Shown here piece after piece: positions 8,371 through 17,261 of a stretch of 64,000 nt of DNA (position 1 is its first letter; the number at the start of each line of letters is the position of its first letter). The notes under the pieces are model-generated. The model saw nothing but the letters and a program-made list of their open reading frames with translations, was not told the origin of the DNA and searched no databases. Location: the NCBI GenBank assembly GCA_041501225.1, contig JBGQNR010000007.1, positions 1-64,000 of the forward strand. The letters run 5' to 3'. Both the position numbers and the translations under genes were made by a program. This stretch comes from JAFNAG01 sp041501225 (GTDB lineage Bacteria; Acidobacteriota; UBA6911).

Positions 8371-10968
8371 TTATTGGGCTGTGATCACTCGGTTGCCGCC
8401 TTCCTGTTTGGCGCGCTGGAGGGAGGCATCGGCCGCGCGAATGAGGGCTTCGACGGTTCGGCCTTGATCGGGGAAGCCCGCGATGCCGGCGGAGGAGGTA
8501 ACATGCCCGATGGAACGGCCGCGGTGCCGGATTTCCAGGCTCTTGACCATTTCGCGCAAGCTCTCTGCCCTTTGCGCTGTAACTTCCAGGCTTCCTTGAG
8601 GAAGGACAATGGTGAATTTCTCGGCGCCATAGCGGCAGGCGATGTCTTCCTTGCGGATGATGGTTCGCAGGAGGTTGCCGATCTCAATCAGAATGGCATT
8701 TTCGGCGTCCTCGCCTAAGGATCGGCTCACGGCCTGGAAATCGTCGACTTCAAGCATAATCATGCCCAGAGGGCGCCGATTGCGCGCTGCCCGCCGCAGC
8801 TCGAGTTCAAGGGACTCCTCCATGAAACGACGGTTGAAGAGGCCAGTGAGCGGATCGCGGATCGACTGGCTGCGCAGAGTCTCGTGCAGTTTTAGATTGG
8901 AAAGAGCCATCGCAATGTGCTCGGCCATGGCCAGCGCCAGACGCTGCTTGGCCTCAGTCAGCCGGGCGTTGGGAGGCTGCGTGAGGAGCAGGATGCCGAG
9001 CGCCTGACTTTGAGCCATCATGGGCACGCAGATGTAGCCTTCGGGAGGTGGCTTGGGAAGATGCTTGCACAACAGGCCGATGCTGGCATCCTCCACCCAG
9101 TGAACGCGGCCGCGGCGCAAGGCCCAGCACTCATCGGGAGCGAAGACACGCTCGACGCGCGAGGTGTCTCCCCACGCGGCCACCGCCTCGACAAGATTGC
9201 GCGCTGGTGAAATGACATACAGCGCCCCTACCTGCACGGGGAAGATCTGCTGTGCCACGCGGACGATGACGGTGTACGCCTCGTCGGTTGTGAGACAGGC
9301 ACGCAGCATGTCGCCCATTTCGCTGAGCAGAGTCATTTCGCGGGTGCGCTGCTCCAGCTCATGCACCCAGGCTTCGAGGTTTTGCTTGGCTTGCTGGAGC
9401 GCTTCCGCGGTCTTCTTTCTCTCGGTGATGTCGCGGGCGATGCCCTGCACTCCGGCAGGCTCGCCGTCGCGGGAGATGATGTGGGTGTTGATCTCGAGGG
9501 CCACGCGCCGGCCGTCCTTGCAGAGGATATCGATTTCGTAAGGCGACGGGCCCTCTCCTGCGATCTGGCGCTCGATCATCTTGCAGGCGATCCTGAGGTG
9601 CTCGGGAGCGACCAGTTGGCTGGCTTTCATCTGCAGGGCCTCGGCACGTGCATATCCGGTGATGCGTTCTGCGGCCTTGTTGATGGAAGTGATGTTGCCT
9701 TCCAGGTCATGGGTGTAGACGATATCGTTGGCATTCTCGAACAGTTCCAGATAACGCTCTTCGGTGGCACGCTGGCCCAGCTCAGCCCTCCTGCGTTCGG
9801 TCGTGTCGCGAACGAAGGCAATCCCGCCGCAGACCTGTCCCGAGCCGTTGAACAGAGGACTGTAATAGGTATCGCAGAAGCCCTCCCGGTCTGTTCCTGC
9901 GACGGGATAGGGGCGGTTGTGGACCGTAACCGTCTCTCCTCGGAGAGCCTCCAGCAGATACCTGTCGTCGCCGGTTTCGGCCAGGAATGGGATTACCTCA
10001 AAAACGATGTGCCCAAGGGCATCCTGAGCTTTGATGCCGGAAATACCTTCCATGGCCGGATTCCAGAGCGTGCACACCAGGTCGCGATCGAAGGTGAAAA
10101 TGCCTTCCTGGCTATCGCGCAGGACCTTTTCACAGACTTGCTTATCCTGGTGCAGCTTCTCTGCGGAGTGTTGCCGCTCGCCGACAGATTCGCAATAACT
10201 CTTCAAGAACGGGCTTAGCAGCGGCTCTTCCTGAATCATGGCCTGGAGGTTGGCTGCGATCACCTCGTCCTTCCCCTGGTCAGGCTCAGGGTAAGCTTCC
10301 AGCCAAAGGTGATGCATGCGCACATACGCGAGGAATGCGGTGAGCTGCGCGTAATGAGCCGGTCCCAGCACTCCCGACAGTTCCTCCTGACACTTCTCGC
10401 CTCCGCCTGGATTACGGAACAGGTAGATCGAGCAGAGCAGGAGGGCCTCCTCGAACTGCGAGCCGGGCTCAGGCCAGTCCGGCAGCGGGTGTGGAACAGA
10501 AGCGAACCTCGCGAAACAGGGCTCCAGATCTTCCAGTGATGCGGGCGCCGGCCGCTCCAGCCAGCGCATAATCTCACCGGCATGCATCCCCAAACGCATC
10601 AGCATGCAGCTGTGTGACACTATGGCGTAGGAAACCGGGCAGGCGCGCGAAAGCCGGGCGAAGAGCTTTTCCTTCGTCAGCGCAGGAATCGGATTTTTCA
10701 GATAAGAAGAGCGCATCTGCTGCCAGAGAGGAGCAAGGATCTCCGGCGCGTCCAAAACGGACGCAAAGAAAGGAGGGACGAAACCCAATTGTGCCTTGAT
10801 CTCGCCCTGGATCCGCTTCAGTACGCGGTTTGCGGCCTGCATCACCTGGGTGCGCGCCGACAGACCCGGAACGGACTCGAGCATTACCTCCTTGAGCTCA
10901 GCGATCTGCTTTCGCAGCGAGTCGAGGTCCTCGGCAAATTGGTTCCTGGGGCTTTTCCCGCAGTCCAT
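8371..10968 (-). CDS. Degenerate GGDEF receptor-like protein with AhpD-like, two PAS and GAF domains
   Basis: An 865-aa paralogue of the cyclase at 3178, with one extra PAS domain. Order: coiled coil, AhpD-like domain (HSCMLMRLGM), PAS (about 275-400), PAS (about 405-525), GAF, GGDEF. The catalytic GGEEF is replaced by GAEKF (8614-8628), the metal-binding IDLD by LEVD, and the GHDAGD base-binding segment by GEDAEN, so it should not make c-di-GMP. The RKED inhibitory site is kept, so it may bind c-di-GMP as an effector. I chose ATG 10968, with GGGGAAAGGA just upstream, over GTG 10989. The near-identical PAS-GAF stretch shows recent duplication with the cyclase. Confidence 0.88.
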   Translation of the reverse strand: MDCGKSPRNQFAEDLDSLRKQIAELKEVMLESVPGLSARTQVMQAANRVLKRIQGEIKAQLGFVPPFFASVLDAPEILAPLWQQMRSSYLKNPIPALTKEKLFARLSRACPVSYAIVSHSCMLMRLGMHAGEIMRWLERPAPASLEDLEPCFARFASVPHPLPDWPEPGSQFEEALLLCSIYLFRNPGGGEKCQEELSGVLGPAHYAQLTAFLAYVRMHHLWLEAYPEPDQGKDEVIAANLQAMIQEEPLLSPFLKSYCESVGERQHSAEKLHQDKQVCEKVLRDSQEGIFTFDRDLVCTLWNPAMEGISGIKAQDALGHIVFEVIPFLAETGDDRYLLEALRGETVTVHNRPYPVAGTDREGFCDTYYSPLFNGSGQVCGGIAFVRDTTERRRAELGQRATEERYLELFENANDIVYTHDLEGNITSINKAAERITGYARAEALQMKASQLVAPEHLRIACKMIERQIAGEGPSPYEIDILCKDGRRVALEINTHIISRDGEPAGVQGIARDITERKKTAEALQQAKQNLEAWVHELEQRTREMTLLSEMGDMLRACLTTDEAYTVIVRVAQQIFPVQVGALYVISPARNLVEAVAAWGDTSRVERVFAPDECWALRRGRVHWVEDASIGLLCKHLPKPPPEGYICVPMMAQSQALGILLLTQPPNARLTEAKQRLALAMAEHIAMALSNLKLHETLRSQSIRDPLTGLFNRRFMEESLELELRRAARNRRPLGMIMLEVDDFQAVSRSLGEDAENAILIEIGNLLRTIIRKEDIACRYGAEKFTIVLPQGSLEVTAQRAESLREMVKSLEIRHRGRSIGHVTSSAGIAGFPDQGRTVEALIRAADASLQRAKQEGGNRVITAQ

Positions 10969-11044
10969 TCCTTTCCCCTGTGGGTACACTCAAACCTGGT
11001 TTTAAGATGGCACGTATAGCAAATCGGCCATCTACCCGGGGTAT

Positions 11045-11074
11045 ATTATAGAAATCAGACGCGAAAACGTCATT
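11045..11074 (-). promoter_or_regulatory. Possible sigma-70 promoter for the degenerate GGDEF gene
   Basis: On the minus strand a perfect TATAAT (11045-11050) lies 18 bases from ATGACG (11069-11074), which matches four of six positions of the -35 consensus. It would start transcription about 70 bases before the ATG at 10968. This rests on sequence match alone. Confidence 0.35.
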
Positions 11075-11278
11075 TCCTGATCTCTGTTCCATGCGATACA
11101 GACATTACACATTACACATTTTCGCCTAAGTAAGAAATGGGGCACTGTCTGTTTTGCGCCTTGTTGAAATTTGATTCCAGAAACCATTCCCATGCTTGGT
11201 CGAAATGGTATACTTCTTACCTGATTGGTCGCAAAACATCATTCGGGTGGGACGCAATATTTATCGGGGAGGATCCAG

Positions 11279-11686
11279 ATGAGTGGTCCGAGACTGAAGT
11301 TTGTATTGGGCGGATTAGTGATTGTGGGAGCACTAGTCTGGCTGGGATTCATCGGCTACCAGGAGAGCAAGGCCTATTACATCACGGTAGAGGAGTTCAG
11401 CGCGATGCAGGGCGAGCTTCACGGCAAGACGGTTAAGGTTGCCGGAGATGTGGTTGCGGGCTCGATTGATCGCAGCCAGTCGCCGATGCAGTTTCTCATT
11501 AGCAGCCGTGGCCAGACGCTGAGAGTCAGATACGTCGGCAAAGACGTGATCCCAGACACCTTCAAAGATGAGTCCAAGGCCGTAGTTGAGGGGAATCTTG
11601 GCCAGGACGGCATCTTTCAGGCTCGCCGCATTGAAGCCAAGTGCGCCTCCAAGTACGAAGCGGAGTACGAAAAAAAGAGCAAGTGA
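11279..11686 (+). CDS. ccmE: Cytochrome c maturation haem chaperone CcmE, CxxxY type
   Basis: A 135-aa periplasmic haem chaperone held by one N-terminal membrane segment (residues about 9-27) followed by the CcmE beta-barrel (EEFSAMQGELHGKTVKVAG onwards). In most bacteria CcmE binds haem covalently through a His in HxxxY. Here the place is taken by Cys122 in C-A-S-K-Y (11642-11656), the variant known from Desulfovibrio and archaeal Ccm systems. The ATG at 11279 has GGGAGGATC upstream; an earlier in-frame start at 11225 would put charged residues before the anchor. It is the first gene of the Ccm cluster, separated from ccmF by a mobile element. Confidence 0.88.
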   Translation: MSGPRLKFVLGGLVIVGALVWLGFIGYQESKAYYITVEEFSAMQGELHGKTVKVAGDVVAGSIDRSQSPMQFLISSRGQTLRVRYVGKDVIPDTFKDESKAVVEGNLGQDGIFQARRIEAKCASKYEAEYEKKSK

Positions 11687-11693
11687 AATGAAT

Positions 11694-11927
11694 CTGCAAT
11701 TTAGACAGGGGAGGAGATCGCACCGCGAAGACCTCAAAGACCGCAGAGAGGCGAATTCGATTCTTCACGCCCGGGGGCCAACGCTTCGCGTTGCGCCATT
11801 CTCGGCCGTGAGCGGCGGCCGAAGGCAGCCCCCGGGCGGGCCTGGGAGTCAGCTTTGCGGTCTTGGTGGTCTTCGCGGTGAAACGATGATCGATTTCTAC
11901 TTTCCACGCTCACCGTCTGAATCACAG
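11694..11927. mobile_element. MITE-like element with 13-bp terminal inverted repeats (family A)
   Basis: A 234-bp element bounded by ctgcaatttagac (11694-11706) and gtctgaatcacag (11915-11927). It has the same arms and GC-rich core as the copy at 5685-5992, in the opposite orientation and with a shorter centre. It begins eight bases after the ccmE stop and thus splits ccmE from ccmF. With the next hairpin it fills the 323-base gap. Confidence 0.7.
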
Positions 11928-11934
11928 TGAAAAG

Positions 11935-11996
11935 AATTGACGATTGACCTGGGACGCCAGGCAACCTTCAATCGTAAATCGTCAATCGTAAGTGGA
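11935..11996. repeat. Inverted repeat of attgacgatt type (family E)
   Basis: The left arm agaattgacgattgacc and the right arm aatcgtaaatcgtcaatcgt can pair. The copy at 178-267 is also placed directly right of a family A element. It lies just before the ccmF start at 12010. Confidence 0.55.
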
Positions 11997-12009
11997 TTAG
12001 GGGTTTTGC

Positions 12010-14049
12010 ATGAGTGAGTTTGGCAACTATTGTCTTCTGCTCGCCCTGGTTTTGTCTGTCTATGGACTGTTCGCCTCGCTCCTGGGTGCGGCGAGCAAGC
12101 AGCATCGGATTGTGCGTAGCGCCGAGCATGCTGCGATGGCCGCCTGCGTGAGTATCGCGCTTGCCACGGCAAGCATGCTGTACCTGCTGATCACCGATGA
12201 TTTTTCTGTAGCCCATGTGGTGAGCTCCAGCAACCGTGATCTGCCGGTCTTTTACAAGATAGCGGCGCTCTGGGGTGCACACGACGGCTCCATGCTGCTC
12301 TGGGTGTTCATCACCTCAGTTTTCAGCGGGGTAGTCATCTACCAGAATCGGTACCGTTATCGCGACATGATGCCGTATGTGGTCGCAGCGCTCATGCTGA
12401 ACCTGGCTTTCTTCCTGTCGTTGAATCTGTTCCTTTCCAATCCTTTCAACCAGCTCATTCAAGTCAATGCCGACGGCAGCATGATGAAGTACGTGCCTGC
12501 GGACGGTCGCGGGCTCAATCCCTTGCTGCAGTATTGGGCCATGGTGATTCACCCGCCTATCCTCTACCTGGGATTCATCGGCTTTGTGGTCCCGTTCGCA
12601 TTCGCGACGGCGGCGCTGATCACACGGCAGCTCGGCGATTCCTGGATTCGCACAACGCGCCGCTGGACTCTGTTTACCTGGATGTTGCTGGGCATGGGTG
12701 TGGTGCTTGGCGCCAAGTGGGCCTATGTCGTGCTGGGCTGGGGCGGGTATTGGGGCTGGGATCCGGTCGAGAACTCCTCCTTGATGCCTTGGCTCATCGG
12801 GACGGCATATCTGCATTCCGTCATCATCCAGGAGCGCAAGGGGATGCTGAAGGTCTGGAATGTAATCCTCGTAATGCTCTGCTACCTCCTTGGAGTTTTC
12901 GGCACTTTCATCACACGTAGCGGCGTGGTCAGTTCGGTCCATGGGTTTGCCGAATCATCGCTCGGCAAGTACTTCATCCTCTACATGGTTCTCATAGCCG
13001 CAGGCTTCCTCTTCCTGATTCTTGATCGCCTCCCTTATCTCAAGAGTGAGCGGCCTCTGGATTCCGTGCTCTCGCGTGAAAGCGCCTTCCTCTGGAATAA
13101 TCTGATGCTGGTCGTCTCGTGTTTTGCCGTCCTGTGGGGGACGATGTTTCCGGTTCTTTCGGAGTGGCTGCGCGGCACCAAAATCACGGTCGGGCCGCCG
13201 TTTTTCAACCGCGTCAATATACCTATCGGGCTGTTCCTGCTGTTCCTGACCGGGGTCGGGCCGCTATTCGCCTGGCGCAAAACCTCGGTCGATAGCCTGA
13301 AGCGGGCTTTCTTCCTGCCGGGAATCTTCTCAGTGGCGACCTGTGCCGGTCTGCTGGCGGCAGGAATGCGGAACTTCTACACGGTTGTCTGTTTCACGCT
13401 CTGCATGTTTGTGACTGTGACCATTGTGGAAGAGTTCTTCAAAGCCACACGCCTGCGCATGCAGGGCCAGGGCGAAAACGTGCTGGTCGCCCTTATTCGC
13501 CTCACGCTGAAAAACAAGCGGCGCTATGGAGGTTACATCGTGCACTTTGGTGTCGTTCTCATGTTCATCGGCCTGGCCGGCAATGCGTTCAACCAGGAGG
13601 TCAACCAGACGATGGCGCCGGGCGACGAGCTGAAGATCGGCGACTACACATTGAAGCTCACCAAATTTGAACGAGGTGAAACGCCGAATTATGAATACGG
13701 CGTGACCTGGCTGGATGCCTACAAAGATGGAAAGCTCCTCCGCATCATGAAACCGGAAAAGCGCATCTATAAAACCGGCGAGCAGGGCCAGAGCACGACC
13801 ACGGTAGCGCTGCGCAGCACTCCGAAGGAGGATCTGTACGCTGTGTTCAACGGCGTCTCCAACGACGGTCGCGGGTATGAGATCAAGGCATTCGTCAACC
13901 CGCTGGTTTTCTGGCTCTGGTTCGGATCGGCGATCATGTTTTTCGGCACCATGGTGACCTTGCTTCCTGATCGCAAGGGCGCATTCGCTACGCCGCAGCT
14001 CTCTCTTGGCCGGACCGCGGTTACTGAAGAAAGCATGCAGATGAGGTAG
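12010..14049 (+). CDS. ccmF: Cytochrome c haem lyase subunit CcmF
   Basis: A 679-aa polytopic membrane protein of the haem-handling (WWD) family. The tryptophan-rich periplasmic segment GWGGYWGWDPVENSSLMPW lies at about residues 242-260, and conserved periplasmic His residues for haem are present on both sides. About fourteen membrane segments precede a C-terminal periplasmic domain (about 530-640) and a last anchor. Together with CcmH and CcmE it should attach haem to CxxCH apocytochromes outside the membrane. The length is typical. The following ccmH starts 13 bases after its stop. Confidence 0.93.
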   Translation: MSEFGNYCLLLALVLSVYGLFASLLGAASKQHRIVRSAEHAAMAACVSIALATASMLYLLITDDFSVAHVVSSSNRDLPVFYKIAALWGAHDGSMLLWVFITSVFSGVVIYQNRYRYRDMMPYVVAALMLNLAFFLSLNLFLSNPFNQLIQVNADGSMMKYVPADGRGLNPLLQYWAMVIHPPILYLGFIGFVVPFAFATAALITRQLGDSWIRTTRRWTLFTWMLLGMGVVLGAKWAYVVLGWGGYWGWDPVENSSLMPWLIGTAYLHSVIIQERKGMLKVWNVILVMLCYLLGVFGTFITRSGVVSSVHGFAESSLGKYFILYMVLIAAGFLFLILDRLPYLKSERPLDSVLSRESAFLWNNLMLVVSCFAVLWGTMFPVLSEWLRGTKITVGPPFFNRVNIPIGLFLLFLTGVGPLFAWRKTSVDSLKRAFFLPGIFSVATCAGLLAAGMRNFYTVVCFTLCMFVTVTIVEEFFKATRLRMQGQGENVLVALIRLTLKNKRRYGGYIVHFGVVLMFIGLAGNAFNQEVNQTMAPGDELKIGDYTLKLTKFERGETPNYEYGVTWLDAYKDGKLLRIMKPEKRIYKTGEQGQSTTTVALRSTPKEDLYAVFNGVSNDGRGYEIKAFVNPLVFWLWFGSAIMFFGTMVTLLPDRKGAFATPQLSLGRTAVTEESMQMR

Positions 14050-14062
14050 AAAAAAACGGGCT

Positions 14063-14533
14063 ATGAGAAAAACTGTCGGCGCGATCATGCTGCTCGCACT
14101 CCTTGCTCTGCCGTTGGCGATAGCAGCGCAGGGACATGGCGACATCAGCAGGGAATACAAGGATGCGTGCGACCAACTGGTCTGCCAGTGCGGCTGCAAA
14201 GAGCAACTCAGCGTCTGCTCCATGCAGAATTGCGGTTCGGCCACGCCGATGCGCGCCGAAATTCGCGAGCGGCTGCTCAAAGGGGAGAGCGTCCAGGCCA
14301 TTGTGGATAGCTTCGTCGCGCGCTACGGCAAGCAGGTGCTTTCGGCGCCCACGATGCAGGGTTTCGACATTACGGCTTGGGTCATGCCGTTCCTGTTTTT
14401 CTGCCTGGGGATAATTGCCGTGGGCTGGATTGTCGTGCGCATGGTGCGCCCTTCTCAGGAGGCGGAGGAGTCCCCGGTTGCCGCCGATCCCAGAGTCGAA
14501 CGGGAACTCAAGGATTTTGAAGAGGAGAGTTGA
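14063..14533 (+). CDS. ccmH: Cytochrome c maturation thiol-reductase subunit CcmH
   Basis: A 156-aa exported protein. After a signal segment (about 1-22) it carries LVCQCGC (Cys41, Cys43, Cys45) in place of the classic LRCPxC, with further Cys at 52 and 57, then a helical part and one C-terminal membrane segment (about 107-130). CcmH keeps apocytochrome cysteines reduced and presents them to CcmF. The presence of this gene beside a CxxxY-type CcmE is notable because some CxxxY systems are reported to lack CcmH. The stop overlaps the next start (TGATGA). Confidence 0.87.
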   Translation: MRKTVGAIMLLALLALPLAIAAQGHGDISREYKDACDQLVCQCGCKEQLSVCSMQNCGSATPMRAEIRERLLKGESVQAIVDSFVARYGKQVLSAPTMQGFDITAWVMPFLFFCLGIIAVGWIVVRMVRPSQEAEESPVAADPRVERELKDFEEES

Positions 14534-14907
14534 TGACATTCCTGGCAGGAACCATTCTGACAACCCTGGCAGCGCTCTACGTCCTGATGCCCTTGTTCAG
14601 GGAGCCCAAGGGAAATCTCGAGGTCGAGCTATTGGCGGAAACCGAGCTGGATCGGCTGCTGAACCGCAAAGCGGTCATATACAGCAATCTCAAAGATCTG
14701 GAGTTCGAGCACAAAATGGGCCGCCTCGGCGAGGCGGACTTCCACAGGCTCGAAGGGGGCTTCAAATCGGAGGCGGCAGAAATCCTGCACCAGCTCGACC
14801 AGCTGGGAGCCGAGCAGAACCTCGACGATGGGATCGAGAAGGCCATTGCCGAACGTAAAACCAGACTGGCGTCCGGTGACCGGGGATCTCTCGGGACAGG
14901 TACGTGA
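14533..14907 (+). CDS. Short CcmI-like membrane protein
   Basis: A 124-aa protein with one N-terminal membrane segment (about 3-20) followed by a charged helical region (NRKAVIYSNLKDLEFEHKMG, then LGEADFHRLEGGFKSEA) that resembles the first part of CcmI. The TPR half that binds apocytochrome in CcmI is missing, so it may only dock to CcmFH. The ATG at 14533 shares a base with the ccmH stop. I do not give a symbol because the match covers only the membrane-proximal part. Confidence 0.7.
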   Translation: MTFLAGTILTTLAALYVLMPLFREPKGNLEVELLAETELDRLLNRKAVIYSNLKDLEFEHKMGRLGEADFHRLEGGFKSEAAEILHQLDQLGAEQNLDDGIEKAIAERKTRLASGDRGSLGTGT

Positions 14908-14950
14908 GCGTGGCGCATCCAGGCGCATGAAAATTAATGGCCTTTTAAAG

Positions 14951-15005
14951 GCAGCCACGAATGACACGAATGCGCAAGAAATTCGTGCCATTCGTGGCTG
15001 CTTTT
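14951..15005. repeat. Long hairpin of the gcagccacgaatgacacgaa type (family D), terminator-like
   Basis: The arms 14951-14971 and 14981-15001 pair over 21 bases with one mismatch and are followed by tttt. It could end transcription after the CcmI-like gene. The same arm sequence recurs at 37455-37522, 42238-42287 and inside 56145-56475, so it is a dispersed repeat used in several places. Confidence 0.65.
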
Positions 15006-15123
15006 GCAGTTTGAAGGCGAGCTAGCTTCGGAGCAGTCGAGAAAGAAGGTCCAGGTCGTCGTCGCGCCTGCTCGTCACTCATGACTCAGCACATTTATTC
15101 CCATCGGATATGTTTTTGAAAAA

Positions 15124-16398
15124 GTGATTCCTATGAAAGAAGTCTTTTCTTCTATGCTCTTATGGATTAAGTTTCCCCGCATGACACTCGTGAGAAAGAC
15201 CTTGATGTCGGGGCTTGCCGCAGCTCTACTCTCCTCTGCCATGTATGCTCAGGGCCAGGGTGTCGTGGACGGGAGGATTATCAATGCAACCAACCCTGCG
15301 AATGTGTTGGCGCGCGTGTCTGTGGATGTCATCGGGCTTGCCGGAGGCATGAGCGTTTTGAAATCCGCGACCACGGACGCGACAGGCAAGTTCCATATCG
15401 ATGGGCTGCCGACGAACGGGCCGCTATTGATCCGCGCCACATATGGAGCGGTCAGCTATTACGGCCAGACCGGCTTGGATGGCTCGAGCAAGGCACAAGT
15501 CGAAATCCAAGTCTATGAGCCGACAACATCGTGGCAGGGGATTACGGTCGAAAAACCACAGATTGCGTCAAAGCTGACCGTCAACGGATTGAGAATCAAT
15601 GAATCCTACACGATCAAGAACGAGACCAAGCCGCCACGAGGCCTGATGCGCGACGACGGCAATTTCCGGTTTTCCAAAGCGCCCGGCATCCTGCAACCCC
15701 CGGATCTCAGTATTTCAGGTTCCGCAGTCAGCATGCCGGTAAGTCAGCCGCCGCTCGAGAGCTCCGATGGCCAAAGCTATTACAGCCTCTATCCTCTGCG
15801 GCCCGGAATCACGACGTTTAACATAGAGCAGATCGTGCCTTATCAGAACGGCAGCTATACCTACCGCAAGAAGTTTTACCGGGACGTGAGTTCGGTGGAA
15901 ATTGGGGTTATGCCGCGGGAAATGAAGCTGTCGGGGGATGGAGTTTCCAAGGTACAGGATAATGAAGCGGAGAATTATACCCTTTATTCCGTTGGCCCCA
16001 TCAAAGCTGGTACGGAAGTGGTCTGGACTTTCACGGGAGGCACTCCGGTGGTGGAAGCCCCGGCGCCCGAGGCCTCCCCTGCGCCTGCGGATGGAACCGG
16101 GATCCGGCCCATGCCCACGCTTGTAGGCCAGAATGCTATGATCATCGGCCCGCTGCTGTTGATCAGCCTCGTGATTGTTCTCTGGTATGCTCACCACCGT
16201 GTCCTAACCCCATCCGGGAACAGCCAGGAAGTGCGCGTCCGGGAATTGAAGGCGCGCCGCGAGCACCTGTTGAACTACATTGTCACATTGGATGAAAAGT
16301 ACGAACGCCAGGCCATGGACCGGCGCCATTACTCGCGGCTGCGCGAACAGGCCAAGCGCCATCTGCGCCGCATCGCAATGCTGCTCTCGAAGAATTAA
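15124..16398 (+). CDS. Exported carboxypeptidase-regulatory-like protein in the Ccm cluster
   Basis: A protein of up to 424 aa of unknown role. It has a signal segment ending near AMYAQG, an N-terminal beta domain of the carboxypeptidase regulatory (CarboxypepD_reg) type (GVVDGRIINATNPANVLARV, then ATTDATGKFHIDGLP), a second beta domain, a Pro/Ala linker, one membrane segment (about 339-357) and a basic helical cytoplasmic tail rich in Arg. The start is uncertain: GTG 15124, ATG 15133 and ATG 15181 are all possible and none has a strong ribosome site. Its place between ccmH/I and ccmABCD suggests a partner in cytochrome maturation, but no function is known to me. Confidence 0.7.
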   Translation: MIPMKEVFSSMLLWIKFPRMTLVRKTLMSGLAAALLSSAMYAQGQGVVDGRIINATNPANVLARVSVDVIGLAGGMSVLKSATTDATGKFHIDGLPTNGPLLIRATYGAVSYYGQTGLDGSSKAQVEIQVYEPTTSWQGITVEKPQIASKLTVNGLRINESYTIKNETKPPRGLMRDDGNFRFSKAPGILQPPDLSISGSAVSMPVSQPPLESSDGQSYYSLYPLRPGITTFNIEQIVPYQNGSYTYRKKFYRDVSSVEIGVMPREMKLSGDGVSKVQDNEAENYTLYSVGPIKAGTEVVWTFTGGTPVVEAPAPEASPAPADGTGIRPMPTLVGQNAMIIGPLLLISLVIVLWYAHHRVLTPSGNSQEVRVRELKARREHLLNYIVTLDEKYERQAMDRRHYSRLREQAKRHLRRIAMLLSKN

Positions 16399-16564
16399 TG
16401 CAACCAGAATTTGGAATTTAGAATTCAGAATTTGGAAGAAGCGGCTCTAGGATAATTGCGAGGTACGGCGAGATCTGATAAAACAGAGCCAATTCGATTG
16501 GGTATTTCCGATCTGACATCGCAACCCACTCCTTCATTCTGAATTCTGTCTTTTAGAGGATGGA

Positions 16565-17260
16565 ATGATCGAAGTCCAGGGGCTGGCGAAATATTTCGGG
16601 CGGTTCTCCGCTCTGCGCGATCTGCGCATCAGAGTCCCTCAAGGGCAATTCATCGCACTCTTCGGCCGCAACGGCGCCGGCAAGACGACCTTCCTGAAAA
16701 TCCTGGCCGGGCTTTCGCGCCCTTCGTCGGGGACAGTCACAATCCAAGGCGCCAGACCAGGAAGCCAAAATGCGCGCGGCATGATCGGCTACCTCTCGCA
16801 CAATACCGCGCTCTACCTCGATTTGACGGCTCTCGAAAACCTGCGCTTCTATGCTCGACTTCTCGACTACTCCGGCAGTGATGTCGATTTGGAAGAAAGG
16901 ATCGCGCACGTAGGACTCGCGGGCCGCGGGCACGAGCCGGTGCGCAATTACTCGCGCGGCATGCAGCAACGCCTTGCGATTGCGCGCGCATTCCTGCACG
17001 ATCCCGCCATCCTGCTGCTGGACGAACCCTTCACGGGATTGGACCAGGAGGGCAGCAATTTTCTGAGAGATTATCTGAGCGAATCACGGGCGCGCCGCAA
17101 AACCTGCCTCATGGCCATCCACGACGAACCGCTTGGGTACGCGCTCGCGGACCGTCTGGTCGTAATCGAGAAGGGGATCGCGGCCCTGGATTTCTCGCCG
17201 CAGTCCGTCAGCCTCGAGGATTTTCAGCATCGATACCATGCCCTCACGGAGGAACGTTGA
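16565..17260 (+). CDS. ccmA: Haem exporter ATP-binding protein CcmA
   Basis: A 231-aa ABC ATPase that, with CcmB, releases holo-CcmE from CcmC. Visible motifs are Walker A GRNGAGKTT (about 39-47), the signature YSRGMQQRLAIARA, Walker B with Glu (LLLDEPFTGLD) and the switch His (MAIHDEP). The short length and lack of a C-terminal domain fit CcmA. The start has agaggatgga upstream. The 165-base gap before it holds an imperfect repeat of aattcagaatttgg type at both ends but no gene. Confidence 0.85.
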   Translation: MIEVQGLAKYFGRFSALRDLRIRVPQGQFIALFGRNGAGKTTFLKILAGLSRPSSGTVTIQGARPGSQNARGMIGYLSHNTALYLDLTALENLRFYARLLDYSGSDVDLEERIAHVGLAGRGHEPVRNYSRGMQQRLAIARAFLHDPAILLLDEPFTGLDQEGSNFLRDYLSESRARRKTCLMAIHDEPLGYALADRLVVIEKGIAALDFSPQSVSLEDFQHRYHALTEER

Positions 17261-17261
17261 G

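Noticed and set aside
9361..10218. 285-aa open frame on the plus strand
   Set aside because: Antisense shadow of the PAS region of the degenerate GGDEF gene; a similar shadow lies over its paralogue.
11091..11157. Another copy of the 13-bp terminal repeat pair (atgcgatacagac and gtctgttttgcg)
   Set aside because: Three or more mismatches to the consensus and only about 65 bases apart; it may be chance or a decayed copy.
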